Shown piece by piece: positions 40,644 through 52,805 of a DNA stretch of 64,000 bases (position 1 is its first letter; the number at the start of each line of letters is the position of its first letter). The translations under genes were made by a program, and so were the position numbers. Origin of the DNA: Chromera velia. Its lineage: Eukaryota; Sar; Chromeraceae. The notes beneath the pieces were generated by a model. It was not told where the DNA came from. It saw nothing but the letters and a program-made list of their open reading frames with translations, and did not search any database. The stretch covers positions 1 to 64,000 of the forward strand of contig JAHBMJ010005040.1 in NCBI GenBank assembly GCA_018398765.1, written 5' to 3'.

Positions 40644-42270
40644 TCACGCTTCACAGGTCTGAGCGCCCCCGACAACAAAACGGCTGGAGGCCTGTGACCC
40701 TCGAACGGCCACTGGCAGTTTGACATCATGTTTGACTGCCAGGTAGCGCGCCCCGATCCCCGCCAGCACCCCGCACAAAATTCGCAGTCCGGACCCCGAC
40801 CCCAGCGTCAGGGCCCGCACCAGCAGATACGTACCCGCAGAGAAGAGCGCGGTGGTGCCATAAATCTCTGCGTGAGAATGCAAAATTCTCACCGGACGTC
40901 GGCAGACCACGTCCCGCACCGCACCCCCGAAAGTTGCCGTCATCAACCCGCAGAGCATGCAAGGGAGGCTCGAGAGTCCTAGTCGCAAACCATTTTGGCA
41001 CCCTATTACAGCGAAGGCCCCCACGCCGAGTGCGTCAGTCCAAAACATGATCGGCCCATCCTCCCCAACAAAGGTCTGATGGTCGAAGAGGAAAAACGCT
41101 GCCGCAGACGTGATGAGGGCCATCCAAACGTACTCCGTCTCGTCCATCCAAAAAACGGGGCGGTTGCCGATCAGCAGGTCGCGAATTGTGCCTCCACCTA
41201 CGGCCGTGGTCCTGCAGAGCATACACAGAAGCGCGGGTATGGCATGCATTCAGATAGTTGCATTTCTTGTTGTGAAATTTGACTGCATGGTTATTCTGCT
41301 CTCAACCGCATACCTGCAGAGAACCGAAACCAACGAAAGCAAGTCTATACTTTTTGGCAATCGCATATGCGAGCGAACGAATGAGCGATCAGCTGCCTGT
41401 CCGTGCACATGAAGAGGCAATCAGACGATGAACGGAACAACCAAAAAGGACAAACGGAACCATTAAAATGTGGGTGCCAGCTGCGTAGAAGGGTGCGGGG
41501 AGGATGAAAGGGAGCAATGAACAGAGACGCATGCATGTCTGTGAAAGGAAAGAGAAGGCATGTAAGGGACAGGGGGACAGAATGGGCAACAAAAAGGAAC
41601 GCTGAAGAGAAGGAGGAGACAGCTACAGCGGTGTGGAGAGGGGGGGAGGGTGCAGAAGGAGATAGGGAGAATGCAGAAGGAGAGGGGGAAGCAGGAAAGG
41701 CGGGAAGAGAGGTCAAGATAAAGAGAGGGAGAGAGAGAGCAGGAGAGAAGAAAGAATAGAGGTAGAGAAAGGGGCAGGGAGAGGATAAAGGGAACGAGAG
41801 ACAGGGCGAGACTGACGGAACGAAGAAGCAGAACAGGGACGGAAGACAGAGCCATGCAGTCAAGATGAGATGGAGACGGCTGACGTTCCAACAAGCGTAC
41901 ATCCAAGAGCATCCAACCCCGCTGTGGCTGCGATCAGACTTCCGGAGACTGAAAAACTGATTGTGCCCAAGTAATCGCAGCCTCTGAGAACGCCATGCAT
42001 AGACGACAGCGAGGGATATCTCGTCATGCCGTCCGGATGGACTGAAGGAGGATTTGGGAGAGGATCCTTTGCCGTCTCCGTCTCCTCCATCTTTTCTGGC
42101 ATGGTCACTGAGGGTGCTTTCGCGTTTGAACAAAACCATAACGCCCTTGGTTGGACTTGTGTGTGAACTTGCCAAGGTCGAAAGCATGGCATTCTCGGGA
42201 CGCTTACATGGGACGACAGAGGAAGTGTAAACTGTCTCAAACGCCCAGCGACTACTAACGTTCTTCTCAT
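40644..42270 (-). CDS. UPF0126 (TRIC-like/glycine-transporter-like) membrane protein
   Basis: Two exons (minus): 42270-41885 and 41211-40644; about 317 aa, phases consistent. The first in-frame ATG gives a basic, hydroxylated N-terminus (MRRTLVVAGRLRQFTLPLSS) suggestive of an organelle presequence. The conserved part has the two repeated halves of UPF0126: DYLGTISFSVSGSLIAATAG ... LGCTLVG, TAVGGGTIRDLLIGNRPVFW, WMALITSAAAFFLF, then DALGVGAFAVIGCQNGLRLG, LMTATFGGAVRDVVCRRPV and YGTTALFSAGTYLLVRALTL. The paired GGGTIRD and GGAVRD motifs are diagnostic. Bacterial relatives are small membrane channels or transporters (glycine is proposed for some); the substrate here is unknown. The gene diverges from the DUF6787-like gene, with a tRNA between them. 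Confidence 0.9.
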
Positions 42271-42894
42271 CTCACCCTTCACAAATGTGGTCTCAATGAC
42301 GCGATTGCAAAACAGAGACAGGAAATTGAGACAGCCAAAGCAGCCCAAGTTGATGCAAACATGCAGCACAGGAAGCGTGTCTACGCTGGACAGGCAGGAG
42401 TTTGTCAAAAATCGATCAAAGTCTCGATCAGTAAGTGACCATATTGAATGACTTCAAAGTGCCTGACCTTCATTTTTCGGGTGACCGCTGGCAGCGGCCA
42501 TGTGCATGTAGTAAAAGTGCTCCCAGGCGGGCTCGAACCGTCGACCTTCAGTTTATTAGACTGACGCTCTAACCAACTGAGCTATGGGAGCTGTTGCCGG
42601 TGTGAATGTCCTCCTAGCGCATGCAGTGCTTCAAAGCCCCGGCTTAGAACATCCTCTTTACACACAGTTTGAGAGACTGCACCGTCGAAGTGACGCGGCG
42701 CGAAGTCTGACTGGACAACAGAATGAGAAAGGAAGATGATCGATCAGATCGACATTAGGTTGACGTTGGTTACCCCGTGCAGTGTTTCCTACCTGCTCTG
42801 TGATTCCCGAAACCTGTGCTTCGCTCTGTTCGATTGTCGGAGAGAGCGCAATTTTGGCAAGACAACGTAGACTTCTACATGGAACTGCTTCATA
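42271..42894. promoter_or_regulatory. Divergent intergenic region containing a tRNA gene
   Basis: A 624-base region between two start codons facing away from each other. It must carry both Pol II promoters plus the Pol III tRNA at 42519-42591. I see no clear TATA box. Confidence 0.4.
42519..42591 (-). tRNA. trnI-AAU: tRNA-Ile(AAT)
   Basis: A 73-base cloverleaf on the minus strand. The acceptor stem pairs GCTCCCA with TGGGAGC. The D arm is AGCTCAGTTGGTTAGAGC. The anticodon stem TCAGT/ACTGA encloses the loop CTAATAA, giving anticodon AAT (Ile). The T arm and B box read GGTTCGAGCC. No intron is present. A TTTT Pol III terminator lies a few bases past the 3' end. CCA is not encoded, as is usual for nuclear tRNAs. 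Confidence 0.97.
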
Positions 42895-45800
42895 ATGATG
42901 GGCTCCGCACAGTTTTGTCTAGCTGCACTTCTCTTCGTCAGTTTGAGTGCTCCCAAAGACGCGCTTCACTTGGAATCTGAGATTTCGTCGGAACTCTCAG
43001 GCGACAGAGATGAGTACTCTCACTTGAGCAGCAACCCATGCAGCAACCGGCCGAGGCTTCATTCACAAGGTAGGTCGGCGTCTCGTCCTGCCTGTGCATC
43101 TGTTCGTGTGGAACTTTAAAGGCATTCAATCTGGTTCGTATTCCTCCCCACGGCCGTTTAATTTCTGTCTCCATCTCTTCTCCTCAGAGTCCTACTGGAG
43201 TGTCAAAACTCGGTGTCCTCTTCGAGGCGTTCTTCTTCCAGAGGAAAAGGGACGGGGACTCTTCCGTCTCCTCCAGCACGGACCTTTCAGACTCTCTGTT
43301 GGCAAGCTGACGGAAATCTATCCACCCCGCTCCGGAGGCGCCCATCCATCTCTCCCCTTTCTTCCGTTGGAGGAGGAGGAGGATGGAGAAGACGTGGAGA
43401 GGCGGATAGTGGAAATGAGAGGCGGGAGCTCAGTTGGAGACGGCGATAGACGACAAACCCCTTCGCACTCTCCTTCACCTGCTCCTTATTCAAGCCCAAG
43501 GGAGGTTGAAGTAAAGGAGTTGGGATTGAAAAAGGACAATAAAGGTCAGCTTTTCCTTCTTTCCTTGTTGGGGTTTGTGCTGAGCGACTTCCTCCTAGCC
43601 ACGCGACACTTCGTGACCTTCATTGATAGTGTTCCCACACGTTGTTCCGTCTGGGGGGCACTCTCTTCCAGGTTACTCTCCTCTTCCGACGATCTCATCC
43701 TCTCTCAGCTCCGTTCCCTCATTCCCCTGCAGTGACATTCAGTCGAATTTTTTTTTTCTCTTTTCTTTCTCTCCCTCTCGTTCCCTCTCACTGACTACGC
43801 GTCATAGTCCATGTGTGTTTGGGAAGAGAGATGGGGGATGGTGACAGTTGCTGTCAAAGGGAGCTTCTGCCCTTTCAGTCTCTCTCAAAGTACACGGGCC
43901 GCCGTGTTTGTATTCTCTTGACTGCGCGCCAAGTGTTTGCAGCATCAGTGGGCCAAGCTGAGAGGCTTAGTATGTTTCCGTATGTTTCTCTCTTTGCTTT
44001 TGTTTGTTTGTTTGTTGCTGCAGGGGGCGAGGGCAAGTCCGAGAAGAAGGGAAAGAAGGATGAGAGAGGGCGAAAGAATGTCGGGGCGTCAGAAAAGGAC
44101 TCCAGTGCGAAAGGCGAAAAGAAAAAGGTCAGGCAGTAGAAAGAAGGACAGGTCAGTTAGTCGGGTAGCGATTGAATGACTGAAGGAAGGAAGCATAAAG
44201 GGTCTCTCTGAAGATCTGCTTAGCCGTCAAAGAGAGACAGCGGTGCACGAGGTCTTGATATCAACCGCGCGCATCAATTCAGAGATTGACTTGCATCGGC
44301 GAAAGCAAGTCGGGGTGGAGAGGCTGATACAACCCGGAATGTGCGTAGATTGATGTGGGAGGGAGGACGGGTCTTTAGCTTTTCTCGTGTTTCTGTTTTC
44401 TTCTTTTCCCTCTCACTCTGTGTCTTGAATTTATTTCGCATGTCTCAGCGTCGCATGGAAGTCCAGTGCACCTGGAGGATTTGTTTTTTTGAAAAGAGTG
44501 ACCGCATGTCTGGCTGGAGGCAGTGAATGCGCTTGTGTGTCGTTAACGTTGACTGATGGATGGATGGATGGATGGATGGATGGATGGATGGATGGATGGA
44601 TGGGTTCGCAGGTCCCTGCCTCATATGACTCCGAGGTCCTCTTGGAACAATACAGCACCGACTGGTGGCGGGATCGGCTGATGATACGTCAGCATATGGG
44701 GGGGGTGGCTTATTGTATAAGTGATTGCGAGATTTGTGAAGTGGTTTGCTAGCCATATGATGGGTTATTTTCAAACGGAAAGTGTGTGGAGAGCCTTGTT
44801 GCTGTATTCGTTGGATGGTGCATAGTCGTGGGATTGATTTGACAGACAGAGGGGCGGATAGGCATGGCAGAAGAATTCTCGCTGGGATGAAAGAATCAGA
44901 TCTGATCTCTCTCTCGGTCGTCTGTTCGTCCGTTTTTCCCTCCGCCTGTGTCTCACGCCCCTCAGTTTTTCTTCTTTCTTTCCTCTTTCATTTCTCATTT
45001 TTTGCCTTTTCCTTTGTGACTCCCGCTGTTTCCATCCGTCTACTGTTTTCTGTCTTCCTTTTGCATGATCTCTTTTTAAACTGCTGGCTTCTTTCCCGAA
45101 ACATGAAATTTTTGTTTCCGAGTTTCTTCTCTTCGTTCGCTTTTTAACATACACTCTCCCTGTCTGGACGTCGTTTTGTTTTCAGCTTGACAGTCATTCC
45201 TTTTGGCGGTCTGCTGTTTGCAACGCTGTGAAGTGAAGCGATGTTGCCTGCCGATTTTCATTCATTCAATTCCTTGTTTGTATGCGTATGTCCGATATGT
45301 ATTTGCAGTCCTCGTTTTCAGCTTGACGGGAACCACCGTCGTCCGAATTGTGCGGCCTTTCTTGAACAAAGTCGTGGGGCTGCAGGGTCAGTCAGTCAGT
45401 CAGTTAGTCAGTCAGCCAGTCAAACACTCTCTCTGTCTGCGTGTGTCTTCCTTCGTCTCTTTTTTGACGGCTTTTCATGGATCCGAAAGGCCGTATGTGA
45501 GAGAGAGTTCGCACCTGCTCGTTATAGGAGGGAACCGAATGCCGATTTCCTTCTGCATGTCAGCGTGAGGCGCAAATCCAGAGAGAGACAGCAACACGTG
45601 GACAGAGGCGGAGACGAACAAGCAAATAGGGAGACAGGCTATAAATAACAAACAGGCAGGCAAAGGTAGACAAAGGCTGACAGACAGACAGAAAGACAGA
45701 CAGACACGCACGCACGCACGCACGCACACGCACGGAGAGAAGGGGGGGGGAAGCAGATATCAGTCTTCATGTCTGAATGTATGCATGCATGTGTGCTTCT

Positions 45801-46008
45801 GCTGTTTGTTTCAGGAAGCCTGTGGGCGGGTCCCTGGAAGTTTCGGCTGATTTACGTCTGCTGCACGATGCCAACCTACAGTTGCGTTTTAATCCTCATT
45901 GGGACCATTTTCGGCCGTCACCTTTACTTTCGGAACTTTGCAGCCAGGATGTGGAGTCGCATTCTGTTTCCCTTGATTTACTGTATCCGGGCCATGACTC
46001 AACGATGA
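42895..46008 (+). CDS. DUF6787-like membrane protein with signal peptide
   Basis: Six exons: 42895-43069, 43188-43544, 44024-44127, 44612-44687, 45309-45386, 45815-46008; about 327 aa, phases consistent. The N-terminus is a signal peptide ([20 protein letters not shown]). A variable acidic and Lys-rich middle follows ([35 protein letters not shown]). The conserved C-terminal ~110 residues are [17 protein letters not shown], a membrane span [34 protein letters not shown], and a second span [19 protein letters not shown] followed by [11 protein letters not shown]. The W-W-R-D, TGTTVV...VRP and GTIFGRH-YF pattern resembles the plant/algal family I recall as DUF6787; this identification is from memory and its function is unknown. 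With a signal peptide in a complex-plastid organism, a plastid location is plausible but unproven. Confidence 0.75.
44554..44603. repeat. (GGAT)n repeat just before a 3' splice site
   Basis: About eleven TGGA/GGAT units end eight bases before the exon at 44612. Confidence 0.95.
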
Positions 46009-48970
46009 GGCGAAAAGAAAGTGTGCATGCATGTTGTATGACAATTTGATTTGGTTGTTTTAGTGATATCTAGAGTGATACGCATGACTGTGCTAGGCGC
46101 CTCCTCTGTGTGTATCTTTGGGACTGGTGTGCAAAAAAGCAACACTCGGCAAAGTTATAACTTAGGTCACAACTTTTAACGTCTAAATATGTTCTGGGCG
46201 TGGTTTATATGTACATACATTTTTACATGCATTGTGGACTTATATAGAGAGTATATATACAATATATATTTTAAAAAACAGTAATCATCTTAATATTAGT
46301 AATTAAGGGGCCATACATTAAAGTTTAAAGACTCATTACGAAATCTGTTAGCCCGAGGCTAAGCCCGGAGGCCCCCCATCAGGCAACGATATAAAAAACT
46401 CACATGCATTGAAAAGATGCCCCCCAAACTGCGTTACATGTGCATTTAATTTAGGGGGGCAATAGATATATTACGCTTGCAGTCGCATATATGGGACTTA
46501 GTCAGGGATGAAGAGACGGAAGCCAACACACTGGAACCAGTGTTAGATAGGATCAGACTGCTAGATCAGACTGAGCTGACACACTGAAGCCGATTAGCCA
46601 ATTAATTGAGTATGTCCTCCAAGTACATATAAGTACACATATGTAGCCAATTAGCCGAATAACTGAGTATGTACTCCGAGTACACACACATAACCGATTA
46701 ACTGAGTATATTCTCCGAGCATACACACGTGTCTGTACTCGGAGTACATATACGAAAGAAAATCACTTTCTCAGAGATTCTTGAACTTTCTTATCTTTCC
46801 GAGTGGATGATTCAACCATGCTTTCATCTCAATCGAATAAATCGACTCACATCTGAATCGAGACACTCCTGAACACACTCGAACACTGATTGACTCCAGC
46901 GTTGAATACTTATATATATACACATTCATTCACTGGCAATAGACAACCTCTAGTTCTTCTAGTTTTTTTAGCGTCCTAAGCAGACCCCCAGCTTCCAGTT
47001 TCCACTCCTGCTCGTTCATCTACGAGTAGGAGGAGCGTGGAACACGTGGTGACTTACAGCGAGAGTCGAGCCTCAACCACAACGGAAAGACCTACCTGAA
47101 TGAGTCCTCCTTCACCACTGGAACCCTTACGCCGGCGGCTTTACAGATACGTGTACCCGAATCGCATCGCTGGACCTTGTCTTCCTGAACCCTAACGCCT
47201 ACACCTAGTACCCACCATCAGTCACAAGTACACCTTTGCCCCCACCCCCTTCAGCCAAACCCTTGACGAGTAGACTGCAGAAGAATCTAGATCAAACAGG
47301 ACCAGATCGTGAAGCGCTGTCAAAATCACTGACAGACTCCCTTGTCTGGTTTTCACCTGAATTTCGCATCAATCAAGACTACGCCGTGAAGCGCTACCAA
47401 AATTTTTGACGGAACCCCGTTTCTCTTCCTCTACCGAAAATCTCCATTGAGCAGGAGCAGATCACGAAGCGCTACCAAAATTTCTCAGGGTTCTGTCCTC
47501 TACCCAAATTTCTCATTCAGCAGGAGCAGATCGCGAAGCACTGCCAATTTTTTTTTTTTCTCAGATAGAACTTAACCAAAGCTTGACTTCCATGCCAATG
47601 CCAACATTCCCACTGCACTCCTATCGATCAAAAGGCCCCCCCCAAAACGACCCCCATCGACATTGACCAGAGCACCTTCTAGACAACCATGGTTCTCAAG
47701 TCTGTTGTTGGAATTCCTTCAAAATATATAAATACAGTCAGAGTTAAAAAAGCATACCTCATAGCCGAAGAAGCCATACAGAAGAACGCCGCCCTCATCC
47801 AAGACAACTAGAACCTATAAGCCCTGTTGCTCGATCAATTCTCTCACTCCCTGTGGGCCCACTCCCTGTGAGCCCACAACCGCCAATCATCTCTGACCCG
47901 CAAGGCTCTCAGCCTTGACACGACCCCTCAAAAAAAGTTTATCTGTATCCAACACTTTCGTCTTCCCCCGTACCTTATCTCCTCTTCCCGATACACCTGG
48001 ACCAGTAACTGAGCAGACCGACCCTCCCTGACATCAAAAGACACGAACAACACCATGTCTCCCCTTCGATCCAAAAAGCGAGGGCAAAAGTGAAAGCCGC
48101 TTCTGCTGCTGTTGCTAAGGCCAAAGCAAAAGGATTAGCAAAGGTAAAAGCAAAGGCACAACCAAAAGGCAAAGTAAAAGCAAAGGCAAAGGCGAAAGTT
48201 GCCCCACAACTGGTAGTTTCTCGAGATTAGCATCCCCCCCAAGGACCACCTATGCAAGCACATGAACAACAAGAAGAAGCAGAACATCCATCTGTACAGG
48301 GAGACCATGATGTTCAAATGACAAGAGTCGACCCATTCCCACCTGTACCAAATCAAGGGGGTGGTGGAGAAGTGGGAGGAGTTCAGGCCATGCAGGCAGA
48401 AGAAGATAGGCACCCTGAATACAGAGACCCTCAAGGACCTGTACTTGCACAACAAAGTAACCAATAGGGAGATCCTTCTGCTTTCCAGAGAATCGATCCG
48501 CAGTTCTTTAGAGAACTGGAGAACCAAGGCTCCTGGTTCAAGATAGACGAACAAGGCAACGTACCCTGATTACTGCACACTAAAGTGTGTACTAATTTAT
48601 TCATCAAAATTCTCTTAAAATGTGTAACAAAACAATGTGTAACAAAACATTTTGAAAAAAGTGATTGTATAACCCTACAGGATTGGTGTATTATCTATAG
48701 TATTATCATATTGGAGAAGCTAAAACAATATATACATCTAATCATCCGTGCGTTAGCGCTACCATGTACTTTTATGTTACAGTTTTCATAGTTGCTAGCA
48801 TAGTTGTCCAATACTTTTTATCTCATCATCTATTCAGACAAACTCGAATAAAACATAATTGAAACATTCATTTTGATTCATGACATGCAATTGCAATCCC
48901 AGTGGCCTCCCTGATTTGTTTCTGCATGCACGTGTTCTCACATTCCGGGTCGCCGGCCTATGCGGCTCCT
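46009..48970. other. Repeat-derived intergenic region
   Basis: Between the 3' ends of the DUF6787-like gene (plus) and the helical-repeat gene (minus). 46009-46500 is AT-rich with no gene. 46540-48570 looks like decayed element DNA (listed separately). 48570-48970 is AT-rich and empty apart from the 3' flank of the next gene. Confidence 0.45.
46540..48570 (+). mobile_element. Possible LTR-type element remnant (fossil, low confidence)
   Basis: A stretch of untypical composition. 46590-46760 has three imperfect direct repeats around GAGTATGTACTCCGAGTACA. 47290-47560 has four diverged copies of a unit containing GAAGCGCTACCAAAATTT. From about 48060 there are short coding-like tracts rich in Lys and Ala, then in Gln and Glu, as in gag-like proteins. 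No second terminal repeat and no polymerase domain is visible, so the family cannot be named. If it is such an element it is an old, broken remnant with many breaks. Confidence 0.25.
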
Positions 48971-51900
48971 TCAACCGATTTTGATGCTGCGAGAGAAATT
49001 CCGGTGCAGACGACACTCTGGAGCTGCTTGAGAGCGGCCGCGCGCGGTGTTGGGCACAAAAGTTGCCCCACCGGGTGCAGACCCCCTTTCGATCTCTTGA
49101 AGAATGGGTTTGGGAGCCGCGGTACTGTCGGAGGTCTGGGCTGTTTCCGAAGCGCTTACTAATTGCTGGCCCCGAATTTGTTGAGCAGTATGATTTCCCC
49201 GAAGCACTTGTTGGGGCAATGCAAACTGTGCTGCGTTGCGGTAATTCAAAACACGCACACCCAACTGATGCGCCACCTCCGAAAACAAAGAAACCAGGGG
49301 GGGGAGCTTGGGGGGCATTGAATGTTCCCCCAAAGTTCCCCCGTGTCGGTTGGATGGCACCGCACTGTGGTCCTCCCTTGGAGGGGGGGCCTTCGAGGCA
49401 GCTGTCTGAGCTGCCCTCTGGCTGGCGGCTTTTCGGAGACACACACCGAGCCGTGACGCCATCAGAGTCACATCTGCATATGCAGCCACTGCCGCAGAGT
49501 CAAGATCACCCCGTGCCCCCATCACAACAGTCCTACTCGACACGCCCATCTCCTCTTCTATCTCGTCCCCTACTTCTAAGTATTCCCCCCCCCCTTCCGT
49601 TTGCCTGCTGTCTGTCAATAAGTCCCCAAACCCCAACAAAGATAGGGGGGGCGGTGTGGGGGGAGATTGGGGACGGGAGGCAACTGCGAGGAGGAGGGCT
49701 TTTGCGGAGGGGGGGGCGGGGCCTCCTCTCTCGTTTTCCTTTCCTTGATGATTCGTCTGATGGCTAAAAGCCCCCCAAACAAGAGACCCCCCAGGCATCA
49801 GACGGGACATCAGGGCTCTCCACCTGACCGCGGCCTCCCGACTTAACTCCTCACTTGTTCCGACAACACCCCAAGAGTGCCCGCCCCCACCCTGAGTTGC
49901 GGCCGCGTGTGGTTGTTCAAACCTACCCTTTGACTTCCTATCAGGTTCATAAGGCGGAACAGAATGGAAGGGTGTTTGCTGGTCTCTCTGGCTTTTCAGC
50001 CTGGTGGCCTCTGAGACCAGAGCTGAAGACAAAGTGGAATCCGATGTGCAAAGGCCCCAGAAGGCGAATGCACGGTCGTCTGAGCCCACAAGGGAATGCA
50101 CGTCTGCAGGATCGCCGTAAAGGTGTCGACTGAGAAAAACAGAAAGGAGAACATCAAAATACGCACACGCACTTAAATCCTCAGACTGTCTTGCACACTC
50201 CAAAAGCAGCATCGCAGACAGACGCGATGACGCACGTACAAGTTCTTCTTTCAGTTCCGCATGCTCCTCAAAAACCTCTCCCGATCTCGACAGACACAGC
50301 GCGACCCCCCCCAGTGCTTTTGCGATCGAGTGGAGGCTCTCAGGAGACAGCATAGAGCTGGAACGGGAAGAGAGCCAACGTGGGGATACAAGAGGAGAGG
50401 AAGACATGGTGGATGATGCACTCAGATCATTCTCAACTCCCCCGAATTGCATTTCAATCTCGTTTTGTTCACCCCCCATGCCTCCCTTTCTCTTCCCCCT
50501 CGTTCCCCCGTGTTGATCTAAAAGTTGGGGGTCCAGAGCGTTGGCTATCCCCTCAAACAGGAGAGAGAGCAGCTTCAAGTCCGTGTCTGTGTGCCTCGGA
50601 TTGCCCGAGTGGTCATGAAGGTGCAGAGCGACAAAACCCCGCAACATAGGCACATACGTGCCCGCGCAAAGCGAGAGAAACACTCGGGTAGTTTCCTTCA
50701 TTCCCCTCAAAGCCGAGGGCGGGGGGAGAGAAAACAGCGCTGCTGCTTTCAGAGCCTCGGATGCGATTGCATCACCTCCCTGCACCTCCTGCAAAAACCG
50801 TTCCTTCTCGACGGACGCTTCCGTGATCCCCCCCTCTCCCTTCCCATTCCCAGCAGAGTCAAATCGAACGCCTTCGGGACACCTGGAGGAAGGACTCAAA
50901 GAGGCAGCAAGAAGGGCAATCGACTCGACGGTACTCGCCTGGAGCTGGGCGCCCATCTGAACGAACGAAATGCATGCAGGATTAAGGCAGGGGAGTACTC
51001 CTGATTTTTATGGTATGCCGTCAGTCGGTTGTGGTTCTTCGCACACATTTACATGATTGGGGGAAGACATCACACCGAGCAGTGAACGATCGACAGATGA
51101 TTACTCATGTATAAAGCAATTGACACAAAAACTGGCATTTAATTGAGTGCCACCAGCCAGAACAGACACACACGAAGGGACAGACAGACAGACAGACAGA
51201 CAGACAGGGCTGTCGCCCAGACTCCTTGACTCTCTCTGCCATATCGTTGGGGGCGGTGGAAGGATCCAGTTTTCAAATTACAGAGAAACTAATCAGAAAT
51301 GGGAGCCATTCCTGGACAGGAAAGCATGAGTGAGGCAAGAGAGCAGGAAAAGAGAATGAATGCAGACCCACGGCACTCACACAGAGAGACACACAAACAG
51401 AAGGAAGGCCCCCTCTCTTCGAACGAACCCACCTGAGGTGCCGCTTCTACGGAGAGCTCCACAAGTTTTCGTATGCCCCTCAGGACCTCACAGGGGAATG
51501 GGAGCTCTGCCCAAGGAATCCTCCCACTCCCCCCGCTAGTCCCATTTCCCCCCCACACCACGGCTGCACTCCGTAGAAGGTTGGCGATTTGAGTTCCCGT
51601 GAATCTCTCTGATGAGGATGGAGAACGGGCCCTCATCGGTGTGTCTCCATGCTCAGATGGCAAATCACTGCCATGGATTGCCGGTTTATCTGGCGGCATT
51701 TGTGCCACGAGGGCTGCATGCAAGGAGAGGGACTGGAGGTGAGCAAGAGCTCCGTGAGGGATCGACAGGGGCAACGAGAGAGGGCGGGGAGGGTAGCGGC
51801 TCAGTCATCGTCCGTTTCTTTCTTTAGTAACACAGGCAGGGAAGGGTGAGGAGAGTCAACAGCGGAAACGAAGGTTGGGACAAATTTGTCCCCAAAGTCC

Positions 51901-52627
51901 GAGAATTGCTACGGCGATGCGTGCAAATCCACAAGCAAGCAAGAACATTTAAAACGTAAATTTGAAAAGAAGAATATTCTCGACTAACCAAGAATCGCAG
52001 CGGTGGTGTGCGCAAACACAGAGCAGTCAAGCCCTGCCGCCTCTGTCCTTTGCGTCACCGCAGTGACTGTCCCATCAGAGCCGTCCTTCTTCAAAGCGTC
52101 TCTTCCGCTGGTGTGTGTGTGATCGGTGAATGGACTGGGAGGACCTTGATGCCCCCCCCGTCTTCTCTTCTCTCGCAGTGCTGCTTCGTGTAGAAGGCCG
52201 AGGGCGTATGCGGCGTTGGCCAGTCTGGAGGGCTCTAGGGGGCCCTCCTTTGCTTCCACACAGGAGAGCCGTGGAGGACCTTTTCCTTGAACACTGAGAG
52301 TGTGGGATGAGGGGCAGAGACGCCGACAGAGTTCCGTAGCCACGCAGAGAGAGAGGGGAGGGACCTCAGGAACAAGACGGCTGTAGGCGTACAGAGTCGA
52401 CACAAGGGACTGCAGGCAGACAGGCAGACAGGCGGGCAAAGAGAGAAAAGAAAAGAAAAGAAAAGAAAAAAAGTGGGCAGGCAGAAGGAAACCGTAACAC
52501 CATGCACTGGGCAGCACGAGAATTCGCGAATCAAGAAACACGGACAGACAAGGCTCTGTCACCTTTTTCTTCTTCTCTTCTTCCTCTCTCTCTCTCTCTT
52601 TCTGTCTGTCTCTCTCTCTCACACACA

Positions 52628-52665
<38 letters not shown>

Positions 52666-52774
52666 ACACACACACGCACACATACACGCACAAACACACG
52701 CACAAACACACGCACACACACACACGCGCGCGCGCGCGCGCACAAACACACGCACAAACACACGCACACACACC

Positions 52775-52805
<31 letters not shown>

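Noticed and set aside
41463-41912. Minus-strand frames rich in Leu, Ser and Pro within the UPF0126 intron
   Set aside because: The phase and motifs of the UPF0126 exons remove this stretch as an intron; the frames are pyrimidine-rich low complexity.
49063-49767. 234-codon plus-strand frame
   Set aside because: It is antisense to the well-supported last exon of the helical-repeat gene.
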